Part shown: piece after piece, positions 7,376-14,228 of the stretch
How positions within the stretch are numbered: the first letter of the stretch is position 1
How the letters are laid out: every line of letters begins with the position of its first letter
NCBI GenBank assembly: GCA_964563165.1
Contig: CAZLWA010000076.1
Span: 1-14,516 of the forward strand
From: CAZLWA01 sp964563165
GTDB taxonomy: Bacteria > CLD3 > SB21
DNA: 14,516 bases
Reading direction: 5' to 3'
Notes under the pieces: model-generated
The model's database searches: none
What the model saw: only the letters and a program-made list of their open reading frames with translations
Told to the model about the DNA's origin: nothing
Program-made: the position numbers and the translations under genes

Positions 7376-8755
7376 CTAAAGCAGGGTGCCGTGCATCACG
7401 ACCAATGCGATGGAAAAATAGATCACCAATCCCGTGACATCCACTAAGGTGGCCACGAAAGGTGCAGAGGACGTTGCGGGATCGAGCCCGGCGCGTTTCA
7501 GCGCAAACGGAAGCATCGAGCCGGAAAGGGTTCCCCACAAAACCACGCCCACTAACGAAAGGCTCACGGTAACAGCTACCAGTACCCAATGCGGGCCGTA
7601 AATAGTTGAAAAGGAGGCCCACACGGCGATACGTATAAATCCGATGGTTCCGAGAAGCGTTCCGAGCAAAAGGCCGGAAAGAATTTCGCGGTGCATCACG
7701 CGCCACCAATCGCGCAGCGTCACTTCGCCGAGCGCCATCGCTCGAATGATCAGCGTCGCCGCCTGCGACCCTGAATTGCCGCCGCTGGAAATGATGAGCG
7801 GCACAAATAAGGCGAGCACCACCGCTTTGGAGATTTCGTTTTCAAAATAACCCATGGCGGAAGCGGTCAGCATTTCGCCTAAAAAAAGAACCACCAGCCA
7901 GCTTCCCCGTTTTTTCACCATGTGGAAGAGCGAAATATTCATATACGGTTCATCGAGCGCTTCCACACCGCCGAACTTCTGAATATCTTCCGTCGCCTCT
8001 TCTTCCGCCACATCCAGCACGTCGTCCACCGTGACAATGCCAACGAGAACACCGGTGGAATCGATCACGGGCAGCGCCGATCGGTCGTATTTTCGGAACG
8101 TGTTCACCGCCGTTTCCTGGTCGTCCGTGACGTTCAGGGAAATATACGTTTCGTTCATCAAATCGCTCACTCTGTTGTCCAATGGCGCAATAAGGAAATC
8201 GCGGATCTGAATGTCGTCGATCAATTTGCTTTTTTCGTCAATGACGTAGATCATGTTCAGCGTTTCGCTGTTTTTTCCGTTGCTGCGGATAAAATCCAGC
8301 ACCTGCTGAACCGTCCGCTCGGCCTGGACCGCAATATAATCGGGCGTCATCATACGACCGACGGTGTCCTCGGGATAGCCGAGAAGCGACTGCGCGATCG
8401 CGCGCTCGTCGGGCGCCAGGAGGATCATCAGCTGCTTGACGAAATTGCTGGGCAGTTCTTCGAAGAGCGCGGTACGATCGTCGGGAGACATTTCGTTCAG
8501 AATGCTGGCGGCTTCCTGATGGCCCATCGCTTTCAAAAGACTTTCCTGCGATTCCAGATCCAGATACTCGAAGGTATCGGCGGCCAATTCACGCGGAAGA
8601 ATTCGGAAAATGACCGCCTCATGGCTTTCGGGCAGATCGTTGATCAGATCGACCAGGTCCACGGGTTCCAGTTCAACGAGCAGTTCCCGCAAGGCGGTGA
8701 AATTACGCGCGTCGATCAGCGATTGAATTTCCGGCAGTAACAATTTTCCGATCAT
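7376..8755 (-). CDS. mgtE: Magnesium transporter MgtE
   Basis: The protein has 459 residues, full length for MgtE. An N-terminal helical N domain (about 1-130) with repeated 'LPESHEA', 'LPRELAA' and 'LPSNFVK' motifs is followed by two CBS domains (about 135-255), the cytosolic Mg2+ sensor, including 'DRSALPVIDSTGVLVGIVTVDDVLDV'. Five transmembrane helices follow, from about 283. The conserved 'SSGGNSGSQ' (323-331) and the pore Asp in 'ATLVDVTG' (Asp439, equivalent to the pore Asp of Thermus MgtE) are present. It should form a homodimeric inner-membrane Mg2+ channel closed by high cytosolic Mg2+. The start is ATG 8755; no good Shine-Dalgarno sequence is visible, which is odd, but no better start is available. 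The gene stops hard against a repeat block. Its upstream region carries repeated TGACT..GAA.TC motifs, one shared with cstA. I saw no recognisable M-box, though a covariance search is needed to exclude one. Confidence 0.95.
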   Translation of the reverse strand: MIGKLLLPEIQSLIDARNFTALRELLVELEPVDLVDLINDLPESHEAVIFRILPRELAADTFEYLDLESQESLLKAMGHQEAASILNEMSPDDRTALFEELPSNFVKQLMILLAPDERAIAQSLLGYPEDTVGRMMTPDYIAVQAERTVQQVLDFIRSNGKNSETLNMIYVIDEKSKLIDDIQIRDFLIAPLDNRVSDLMNETYISLNVTDDQETAVNTFRKYDRSALPVIDSTGVLVGIVTVDDVLDVAEEEATEDIQKFGGVEALDEPYMNISLFHMVKKRGSWLVVLFLGEMLTASAMGYFENEISKAVVLALFVPLIISSGGNSGSQAATLIIRAMALGEVTLRDWWRVMHREILSGLLLGTLLGTIGFIRIAVWASFSTIYGPHWVLVAVTVSLSLVGVVLWGTLSGSMLPFALKRAGLDPATSSAPFVATLVDVTGLVIYFSIALVVMHGTLL

Positions 8756-8811
8756 GGCGAAACGCGTGAAAGGTGAGAGGCGGTTTTAAAATGGTAGAAA
8801 ATTTAACTCAG

Positions 8812-8855
8812 GAATTCAAGTCAATTTTCTTGCGTTGCGAGCGAATTTCAAGTCA
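8812..8855 (-). promoter_or_regulatory. Direct repeat pair in the mgtE leader
   Basis: GAATTCAAGTCA (8812-8823) and GAATTTCAAGTCA (8843-8855) are in direct repeat 31 bp apart. On the mgtE strand they read TGACTTGAATTC and TGACTTGAAATTC. They resemble the core of the cstA/mgtE shared motif (TGACTCA[T/G]GAACTC), so the region may hold three related protein-binding sites. The function is inferred. Confidence 0.4.
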
Positions 8856-8874
8856 GCAGGGATTGCCAAGGATG

Positions 8875-8898
8875 TATATTTCGAGTTCCTGAGTCACA
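8875..8898 (-). promoter_or_regulatory. Conserved upstream motif shared with cstA (copy at mgtE)
   Basis: On the mgtE strand the core reads TGTGACTCAGGAACTC followed by GAAATATA. It is identical to the cstA copy (3668-3691) at 21 of 24 positions. It lies 119 bases before the mgtE start, further away than at cstA, so if it is a promoter the mgtE transcript would have a leader of roughly 100 nt. Confidence 0.5.
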
Positions 8899-8972
8899 CA
8901 TTCTCCTTCCATGGAGTCAAAATACTGTAAGCGGTGTAATATTAAAGTGCCCGGAAGGCACAGACATTTGTA

Positions 8973-9025
8973 TTGACAATGCAATCGAATATTACTACTT
9001 TGTATTACAAAGTAGTTTGTAATAT
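8973..9025 (+). promoter_or_regulatory. Putative promoter with overlapping palindromic operators
   Basis: A consensus -35 TTGACA (8973-8978) is followed, 17 bp on, by a weak -10 TACTTT (8996-9001). The -10 lies inside a perfect inverted repeat: ACTACTTTGT (8994-9003), ATT, ACAAAGTAGT (9007-9016). A second perfect one overlaps it: ATTACAAA (9004-9011), GTAG, TTTGTAAT (9016-9023). An outer pair, ATATTAC (8989-8995) and GTAATAT (9019-9025), encloses both. This is the layout of a repressor operator sitting on a promoter; the regulator is not encoded in the window. The transcript would have a leader of about 170 nt before the TonB-like gene. The rest of the 426-bp gap (8756-9181) holds the mgtE motifs, a small hairpin (8947-8961) and nothing else I recognise. 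Confidence 0.6.
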
Positions 9026-9181
9026 GGAGTATTAGCCATTAGCCTCATATCATCGATCTGCGCATGCGCTTCTTTTCTAATCACGGCATTCTGACCGCGG
9101 CGTGACTGCGCCATTCTTATTGACTCCGGAGGTCTTTCTTGTTAGTTTTCGAACAGTATCTATTATATCCATGAGGAACTA

Positions 9182-9634
9182 ATGATTGGCAGCGTTGCAA
9201 TTTGTCTGTTACTATTCGGGTCGCCGAACCAAGGTGAGACTCCCTGTGACACGAGCGCCATGTATGCGACGAACGACTACTTGTATAGAGACACTTATTT
9301 CACGTGGTATACAAAAATTGACACGTTTCCAATTTATCCGGGCGGTAAGGACTCTTTGCAGTCCTTGTTTAAGAAGCAGGTTGAATTTGAAGCGGAAGAA
9401 AAGGGTTCTTTCAGCAGGTGCCATATTGTATTTATTGTCAACTGTGACGGTACCGCAGAGGCATTCGAACTTATGACTAAGCCGTTTCCCGGTCATGAAA
9501 AAATCCTTAAAGCATGCGAAAAAATGAAGCAGTGGAGGCCCGGCATCAAATACGGCAAGACTGTGAAGTGTTATTATCGTTTGGGTTTCATTAATCACAG
9601 AGGTTCGCTTAAAGTTGATTATAGGGAAAAATAG
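9182..9634 (+). CDS. Small exported protein resembling the TonB C-terminal domain
   Basis: The 150-residue protein starts at ATG 9182, with GAGG five bases upstream. A short hydrophobic N-terminus ('IGSVAICLLLFGS') looks like a signal peptide or uncleaved anchor. The rest follows the TonB_C pattern of FCB bacteria: 'FPIYPGGKDSLQSLF' (49-63), 'IVFIVNCDGT' (82-91), then 'KACEKMKQWRPGIKYGKTVKCYY' (110-132), where W118-R-P-G and GK-V are the usual TonB_C signature residues. There is no long proline-rich spacer and no ExbB/ExbD or TonB-dependent receptor nearby, so it is probably not a working energy transducer but one of the stand-alone exported TonB-C-like proteins. It is followed after 90 bp by creD in the same direction, under one putative regulated promoter. 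The domain call is moderate; the function is unknown. Confidence 0.72.
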   Translation: MIGSVAICLLLFGSPNQGETPCDTSAMYATNDYLYRDTYFTWYTKIDTFPIYPGGKDSLQSLFKKQVEFEAEEKGSFSRCHIVFIVNCDGTAEAFELMTKPFPGHEKILKACEKMKQWRPGIKYGKTVKCYYRLGFINHRGSLKVDYREK

Positions 9635-9637
9635 CTA

Positions 9638-9705
9638 TACGTGGGCGCGGCTTTGCTGTCCATCCCGCCTCCATGGCAAAGTACGCCGCTGGTTGTATGC
9701 TAACT
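9638..9705. other. Imperfect inverted repeat between the TonB-like gene and creD
   Basis: Arms GCGGC-TTTGC (9647-9656) and GCAAA-(GTAC)-GCCGC (9676-9689) pair with a 4-base bulge; outer bases CTATAC and GTATGC partly pair as well. The bulged, nested design is loosely reminiscent of an integron attC site, but the required GTTRRRY / RYYYAAC ends are absent. It could equally be an mRNA hairpin between the two genes. No T-run follows. Confidence 0.35.
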
Positions 9706-9724
9706 ATTTAAACGGAGAGTAACG

Positions 9725-11029
9725 ATGAGTGAAAGTTATCTGAAATCTTCAATTCTACTTCGCATGGCTATAACAGCCTTTCTTACGCTATTGCTGCTGA
9801 TTCCAACCGCAATCGTAGAATCACTGATCAGCGAGCGAAGTACTCGACGGGATTCAGCTATTAAAGAAGTCAGTGAGAAATGGGGATTACCTCAGACCAT
9901 CACCGGTCCCATCTTGACCATTCCGTTGAGACACTTCGGCAAAGACGAAAAAGGCAAGGAAATCGTCTTGGTTGACTTTCTTCATATCTTGCCGGATTCA
10001 CTGAATATCACCGGCCGGCTTTCGACCGAAACAAGGTCACGCGGTATTTACGAGGCCATCCTTTATAATGGCAAAATCGGCGTCTCCGGCGGATTCAATT
10101 TCGAAAAGAATACGATACTGAACCGAGAAGGCTATACACCCATCTGGAATGAAGCCGGAATAAGTGTGGGTATCTCCGATCTTCGCGGCATTAAAGATGA
10201 CATTGACATGCTGGTCAATGGCAGATCATTTCCGGCCAGTGCAGGCGTGCAGTGGGTAGATGTTGTTTCAACCGGTATCACATTCCGGCCTCAGATCGAT
10301 CAAACCACAAAACCTTTTACCTTTTCATTCTCTCTTGACCTCAATGGCAGTTCAGAGATCCAATTTTGCCCGCTTGGTAAACGTACCGTTGTGAGTCTGA
10401 ATTCGTCCTGGCCGAGCCCGAGTTTTATCGGAGCATTCCTTCCGGACTCAAGAAATTTCAGTGAGAACGGTTTCTCAAGCCACTGGAGTGTCCTTGAGTT
10501 AAACCGCAATTTCCCGCAGTATTGGATCAACAGTCGTCACGCCGTTTCCGAATTTGTTTTTGGAGTTCGTTTGCTGCAATCCGTCGACGAATACCAAAAA
10601 ACCATTCGAACTGCCAAGTATGCAATTCTGATCATCGCGCTGACATTCCTGGCTTTTTTCCTGTCCGAAGTCCTGGCAAAAGAGATTCTCCATCCGATCC
10701 ATTATACGCTCGTTGGGTTTAGTCTTGTCCTGTTCTACCTTCTTGTTTTGGCATTCTCGGAACATCTCGGTTTTGACTTAGCCTATTTTTTGTCGGCAGG
10801 CGCAATACTTATACTGATCGGACTATATTCCATGGCAGTCGCTTCGCGGCGGCGAACCTCGCTGATCGTCGCTTCGGTGCTTACGGTATTGTACATTTTC
10901 TTGTACATCGTATTACAAAATGAAGACTATGCACTCTTGACCGGCAGCCTGGGCCTCCTGGCTATCATGTCCATAGTCATGTATCTCACGAGAAAGGTCG
11001 ATTGGTATTCAATCAGAAGTTCACAGTAG
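9725..11029 (+). CDS. creD: Cell envelope integrity protein CreD
   Basis: The protein has 434 residues, close to E. coli CreD (450). The start is ATG 9725, with GGAGAG five bases upstream. One N-terminal membrane helix (about 12-32) precedes a large periplasmic domain with the family motif 'GPILTIPL' (61-68), 'SLDLNGSSEIQFCPLGKRTV' (203-222) and 'WPSPSFIGAFLPDSRNFSENGF' (229-250). About five C-terminal helices follow (about 299-318, 325-345, 352-371, 379-397, 402-421), including 'QNEDYALLTGSLGLLAIM' and 'MYLTRKVDWY', typical of CreD. In enterobacteria creD belongs to the CreBC regulon and affects envelope integrity and beta-lactam/colicin tolerance; its molecular activity is unknown. In many FCB bacteria creD follows a small winged-helix regulator gene; here the TonB-like gene takes that place. 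Family assignment is secure. Confidence 0.93.
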   Translation: MSESYLKSSILLRMAITAFLTLLLLIPTAIVESLISERSTRRDSAIKEVSEKWGLPQTITGPILTIPLRHFGKDEKGKEIVLVDFLHILPDSLNITGRLSTETRSRGIYEAILYNGKIGVSGGFNFEKNTILNREGYTPIWNEAGISVGISDLRGIKDDIDMLVNGRSFPASAGVQWVDVVSTGITFRPQIDQTTKPFTFSFSLDLNGSSEIQFCPLGKRTVVSLNSSWPSPSFIGAFLPDSRNFSENGFSSHWSVLELNRNFPQYWINSRHAVSEFVFGVRLLQSVDEYQKTIRTAKYAILIIALTFLAFFLSEVLAKEILHPIHYTLVGFSLVLFYLLVLAFSEHLGFDLAYFLSAGAILILIGLYSMAVASRRRTSLIVASVLTVLYIFLYIVLQNEDYALLTGSLGLLAIMSIVMYLTRKVDWYSIRSSQ

Positions 11030-11144
11030 GAATGCGTGAAACGCAGAGCAACAGCGCGTAGCATATCATGTAGATCCAGAATTATGAACAGCCGGCAGCT
11101 TCTCGCAAACTGACGGACGCAAAATCTCGCAGCCGAAATAAGCC

Positions 11145-11184
11145 TTGACAAAGACATCCCTGTTGTATACATTCATCATATACA
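11145..11184 (+). promoter_or_regulatory. Putative promoter/operator of the toxin-antitoxin operon
   Basis: A TTGACA (11145-11150) is followed after 17 bp by TACATT (11168-11173), or after 15 bp by TATACA (11166-11171). The 8-bp palindrome TGTATACA (11164-11171) overlaps the -10, and TATACA recurs at 11179-11184, 13 bp downstream. Repeated short sites over the promoter are what an autoregulating ribbon-helix-helix antitoxin would use. The functional reading is inferred. Confidence 0.45.
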
Positions 11185-11190
11185 GTAGTT

Positions 11191-11194
11191 GAGG
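11191..11194 (+). promoter_or_regulatory. Ribosome binding site that favours the GTG start of brnT
   Basis: GAGG is six bases before GTG 11201. The upstream in-frame TTG at 11189 overlaps the site itself and has none of its own. Confidence 0.55.
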
Positions 11195-11200
11195 CGACAG

Positions 11201-11506
11201 GTGAGTGACTTTGATCGGATCGAGGGATTTGATTGGGACTATGCCAACATCAATAAGAATTGGATTGCGCATGGAGTCTCGAATTTTGAAGCCGAACAGG
11301 TCTTTTTCAACGATCCGCTGGTCATTTCAGAAGATGAGCGGCATTCAGGGACCGAGAACCGTTATATCGGCCTGGGGAGAACGGACCTCGAAAGAGCACT
11401 GGTCGTCATTTATACTGTTAGGAAAAATTTGATCAGGGTTATTTCGGCCCGCGATATGTCCCGGAAGGAAAGAAAAATATATGAAGAAACTAAAGGCGAT
11501 TCCTAA
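11201..11506 (+). CDS. brnT: BrnT family ribonuclease toxin
   Basis: The protein has 101 residues from GTG 11201; an in-frame TTG at 11189 would add four. It matches the BrnT/DUF497 family throughout: 'GFDWDYANINKNWIAHGVSNFEAEQVF' (9-35, where most relatives read K-H-G), 'FNDPLVI' (36-42), 'HSGTENRYIGLGRTD' (48-62), and 'YTVRKNLIRVISARDMSRKERKIYE' (71-95). Conserved residues seen are H24, H48, E52, R54, R79 and R84. BrnT has a RelE-like fold and acts as a ribosome-independent mRNA-cutting toxin that halts growth under stress; BrnA neutralises it. The toxin gene comes first and overlaps the antitoxin gene by 26 bases, the usual brnTA order. It looks intact. Confidence 0.92.
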   Translation: MSDFDRIEGFDWDYANINKNWIAHGVSNFEAEQVFFNDPLVISEDERHSGTENRYIGLGRTDLERALVVIYTVRKNLIRVISARDMSRKERKIYEETKGDS

Positions 11507-11750
11507 ATTCAAGTCTGAAGATCAAGAACGTGCTTTTTGGGCGAAGCACGAAACGACCGACTATGTGGACTGGTCGAAGGCTAAGAAAGTCAAATTTCCA
11601 AATTTGAAGCCCTCGATCCGGTCCATTTCGTTACGGTTGCCCGAATCCATGATCAATGATCTGAAGATATTGGCGAACAAACGTGACGTTCCATACCAAT
11701 CGTTACTAAAGATATTACTGGCGGAGAAGATCAGGGAAGAGAAGGTCTGA
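11481..11750 (+). CDS. brnA: BrnA/CopG-type ribbon-helix-helix antitoxin
   Basis: The protein has 89 residues from ATG 11481, inside the end of brnT; an AAGGA lies about 11 bases upstream. The N-terminal half 'IPKFKSEDQERAFWAKHETTDYVDWSKAKKVKFPNLKPS' (7-45) is the segment that typically wraps the toxin in this family. The C-terminal half 'RSISLRLPESMINDLKILANKRDVPYQSLLKILLAEKIREE' (47-87) is a ribbon-helix-helix DNA-binding domain. It should bind BrnT and repress the shared promoter through sites such as TATACA at 11166 and 11179. It could be named CopG family antitoxin rather than BrnA; the pairing with brnT supports brnA. Its stop is eight bases from the stop of the convergent synthetase gene. 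Confidence 0.9.
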   Translation: MKKLKAIPKFKSEDQERAFWAKHETTDYVDWSKAKKVKFPNLKPSIRSISLRLPESMINDLKILANKRDVPYQSLLKILLAEKIREEKV

Positions 11751-11758
11751 CCGGCGGA

Positions 11759-13858
11759 CTACTTCAGCTTCATCCTCGCATCCGCCACTTTACAGTCATT
11801 TTCATTTTCAAATACCATAAGCGGATTGATGTCGAACTCGGCGATCATTTCAAAATCCATCACGAGCTGCGAGAGCCGCTGCAGATATTCGACCACCGTG
11901 GGAATGTGAACGGCTTTTTCTCCGCGCACGCCCTGGAGCAGGGGATAACTGTGCAGCGATTCGATCATGGCTTTGGCATCCGTATCGGTCACGGGAGCGA
12001 TATTAAAAGCGACGTCTTTAAGTATCTCCACGTAAATGCCGCCGAGTCCGGCCATGAGAACAGGCCCGAATTGTTTTTCGGAACTCATTCCCAATACGAC
12101 CTCCTTGCCTCCTTTGATCATTTCCTGCACCAAAATGCCATCGATTTTATTTTCTAATTTTTGGTCTTTGAGATTTTTGAAAATCTTCTGGTAGGCCTGC
12201 CGGACCTCGGGTTCGCTTCGCACGTCGATTTGAACTCCTCCGATATCGGATTTGTGAACGATCTCGGTGGACACGATCTTTAACACGACCGGTTTTTGCA
12301 ACGTGTTGAAGAAGTCAACCGCCTGCTGCTCGCTCTGAACGACGGCATGTGCGGCTAACCGGAACCCGTACGCGTGCAGAATGGAAAAAACTTCCGATTG
12401 ACTGAGATACAGGCGCTTTTCCCGATAAGCCCCGTCGATTATTTTTTTTACTTTTTCTTTGTCCACTTCGAACGAGAGTATTGAACCCTCTTCTTTGACC
12501 AGCCACTTGCGCTGCTCATTCATCGCAGCCAGTGCGTGTGCCGCGGATTCGGGGAATATATACGTCGGGATGCCGTGCGTGCGGAGATACTGAATGCCTT
12601 CTTTGTCCTGGCTCATGAAGCAGCACAGCATTGTTTTTCCGGGATATTTTTGATTCACCTGATCGATGACCCTCGCCATTTCTTTCGTGTGAACCGATGT
12701 CGGAGGTACGAAAATAGCCAGCACGCCGTCCACATCCGGATCGGCGCAAATCAGGTCCAGAGCTTTTCCGTAAACGACGGCGTCGCCGCCGGCGGTCGTA
12801 TCCACCGGATTATTTACGCTCGCGTCCGGCGAAAGAACTGTGCGCAATCCGTCTTTCGTAACCGGCGAGAGTTCCGCCAGTTTCAATCCGTTGTTGATCA
12901 CCGCGTCCGTAGCCATGATCGCAGGCCCGCCCGCATTGGACAAGATCGCGATGCGTTCGCCTTTCAGGTTCGGCTGTTTGTCAAAGGCCATGGCGAGATC
13001 GAATAATTGCTCGATGGAAGTGACCCGGATAACGCCCGCCTGTCGAAACATGACGTCTACCAAGATGTCGGCTCCGGCAAGCGCACCGGTATGAGACGAC
13101 GCCGCGCGGGCGCCTGCGGCAGTGCGGCCGGCTTTAACCGCGATGATGGGTTTGATCCGAGTGATGCCGCGCGCCAGTTCTATGAATTTTTTCGGATTGC
13201 CGAAACTTTCAAGGTACATGAGTATGAGGCGCGTCCGCGCATCGTCGCGCCAATAGTCCAGCAGATCATTTCCCGAGACATTTGTCTTATTGCCGACGCT
13301 GGCGAATACCGAAATACCGAGATTCAATGCGACCGCATTTTCCAATATGGCGACGCCCAACGCGCCGCTTTGTGAAATGAACCCGATATTTCCTGTGCTG
13401 AGCTGAGTCGGCGAGAACGTTGCATTGAGCTTCACCGCTTCGTCCGTATTGATGATGCCCATGCAATTCGGCCCAACCATGCGCATGCCGTAAGAGTTTA
13501 TTTTATGCTCTAATTGCTTTTCCAATTCCGCGCCGGCTTCGCCGACCTCCTTGAATCCTGCCGTGATAACGATGAGCCCCTTGACCCCTTTTTCTCCGCA
13601 TTCGTCAACCGCCTGAAGCGCCAGTTGCTTGGGGATCGTGATAATGGCCAGATCCACTTCGCCCGGTATCGCCTTTACGGAAGGATAACAGCGAATACTG
13701 TGAATGGAAGCCGCATTCGGATTGACCGGATAAATGATCCCGGTGAATTCGCTTTCTAACATGTTGTGAATGATCTCATGCCCGATGGAAAACCTGTTTC
13801 GTGAGGCGCCGATAACGGCCACGGATTTCGGTTTGAAGATCTTGTCTAAACTGTGCAA
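11759..13858 (-). CDS. ADP-forming acetyl-CoA / acyl-CoA synthetase, fused alpha-beta
   Basis: The protein has 699 residues: alpha part then beta part in one chain, the fused NDP-forming acyl-CoA synthetase form. A CoA-binding Rossmann domain (about 1-130, 'KSVAVIGASRN', 'MVGPNCMGIIN') is followed by succinyl-CoA-ligase-like domains (about 150-460) with 'GFISQSGALG' (159-168) and the phosphorylated His256 in 'SSHTGALAG'. An ATP-grasp domain (about 480-699) has 'PVVLKIVSTEIVHKSDIGGV' (523-542, His535), 'VQEMIKGGKEVVLGM' and 'INPLMVFE'. It converts acetyl-CoA (or another acyl-CoA) + ADP + Pi to acid + CoA + ATP, conserving energy when acetate is made; it may also act on other acyls or be a regulatory relative. 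The start is TTG 13858, with GGAGG six bases upstream. No key residue is missing. Substrate specificity cannot be read from sequence. Confidence 0.92.
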   Translation of the reverse strand: MHSLDKIFKPKSVAVIGASRNRFSIGHEIIHNMLESEFTGIIYPVNPNAASIHSIRCYPSVKAIPGEVDLAIITIPKQLALQAVDECGEKGVKGLIVITAGFKEVGEAGAELEKQLEHKINSYGMRMVGPNCMGIINTDEAVKLNATFSPTQLSTGNIGFISQSGALGVAILENAVALNLGISVFASVGNKTNVSGNDLLDYWRDDARTRLILMYLESFGNPKKFIELARGITRIKPIIAVKAGRTAAGARAASSHTGALAGADILVDVMFRQAGVIRVTSIEQLFDLAMAFDKQPNLKGERIAILSNAGGPAIMATDAVINNGLKLAELSPVTKDGLRTVLSPDASVNNPVDTTAGGDAVVYGKALDLICADPDVDGVLAIFVPPTSVHTKEMARVIDQVNQKYPGKTMLCCFMSQDKEGIQYLRTHGIPTYIFPESAAHALAAMNEQRKWLVKEEGSILSFEVDKEKVKKIIDGAYREKRLYLSQSEVFSILHAYGFRLAAHAVVQSEQQAVDFFNTLQKPVVLKIVSTEIVHKSDIGGVQIDVRSEPEVRQAYQKIFKNLKDQKLENKIDGILVQEMIKGGKEVVLGMSSEKQFGPVLMAGLGGIYVEILKDVAFNIAPVTDTDAKAMIESLHSYPLLQGVRGEKAVHIPTVVEYLQRLSQLVMDFEMIAEFDINPLMVFENENDCKVADARMKLK

Positions 13859-13864
13859 ATGATT

Positions 13865-13869
13865 CCTCC
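13865..13869 (-). promoter_or_regulatory. Strong ribosome binding site that supports the TTG start of the synthetase
   Basis: On the minus strand GGAGG lies six bases before TTG 13858. No in-frame ATG is nearby, so the rare start codon is well supported. Confidence 0.7.
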
Positions 13870-13946
13870 GTATGTTTAATGAAAATACGTTCAGCGCCGC
13901 AGATAATCAATCGAACAAATATCACACCGGCTTGTTGTTCGGTTTC

Positions 13947-13974
13947 ATTATAAAATAAAAAAGGTTAAACAAAC
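13947..13974 (-). promoter_or_regulatory. Possible promoter of the synthetase gene
   Basis: On the minus strand a perfect TATAAT (complement of 13947-13952) lies about 90 bases before the start codon. The -35 region is poor: GTTTGT 16 bp upstream. The call rests almost entirely on the -10. Confidence 0.35.
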
Positions 13975-13995
13975 ATGACTTTTGTCACCTCCCAC

Positions 13996-14132
13996 TAGTG
14001 CCATTTCAAATAAATAATATTTTGTTTCGCAGGCTTAAGCCTGCGCCTACCATTCTGTTCAAAGGGCCGGTAGCCGCAACCTTTAGGTTGCGATTGAACA
14101 AAATACAGTCTTAATTATTTGAAACGCCACTA
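13996..14132. mobile_element. 137-bp MITE-like element with terminal inverted repeats and nested hairpins
   Basis: The left end TAGTGCCATTTCAAATAA (13996-14013) matches the complement of the right end TTATTTGAAACGCCACTA (14115-14132) at 15 of 18 positions. Inside are a perfect 18-bp palindrome (CGCAGGCTT-AAGCCTGCG, 14028-14045), an inverted pair TGTTCAA (14056-14062) / TTGAACA (14094-14100), and within that the hairpin CGCAACCT-TT-AGGTTGCG (14075-14092). The ends TA...TA could be a TA target duplication. It has no coding capacity. A related damaged copy is at 7167-7375. The rest of the gap 13859-14228 holds only the synthetase promoter region. Confidence 0.7.
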
Positions 14133-14228
14133 CAAGGGCAGGGAAGAGAGAATCTTTTTTTAATTTTGAAATGAGAGAACTTGTTCTTATTATGGATGCA
14201 ATCAATGAAACGAAGATTCAGGGAGCGT

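Noticed and set aside
7922..8740. Long (272-codon) ORF on the + strand
   Set aside because: It is antisense to mgtE, whose protein is a full match to its family. The antisense translation is rich in Arg/His/Gln and has no domain signature.
8756..8900. M-box Mg2+ riboswitch upstream of mgtE
   Set aside because: I could not find the family's conserved core by eye, and the repeats there are better described as direct motifs. A covariance search would settle it.
9120..9148. Second promoter close to the TonB-like gene (TTGACT, 17 bp, TAGTTT)
   Set aside because: The -10 is poor and the -35 only partial; the promoter at 8973 with its palindromes is more convincing.
9182..9634. TonB itself
   Set aside because: The protein lacks the proline-rich periplasmic spacer and has no ExbB/ExbD neighbours; only the C-terminal-like domain is present.
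11033..11045. Terminator after creD
   Set aside because: The hairpin TGCGT-GAA-ACGCA has only a 5-bp stem and no following T-tract; too weak to call.
12536..13006. 156-codon ORF on the + strand
   Set aside because: It is antisense to the acyl-CoA synthetase, which is intact; composition is typical of a shadow frame.
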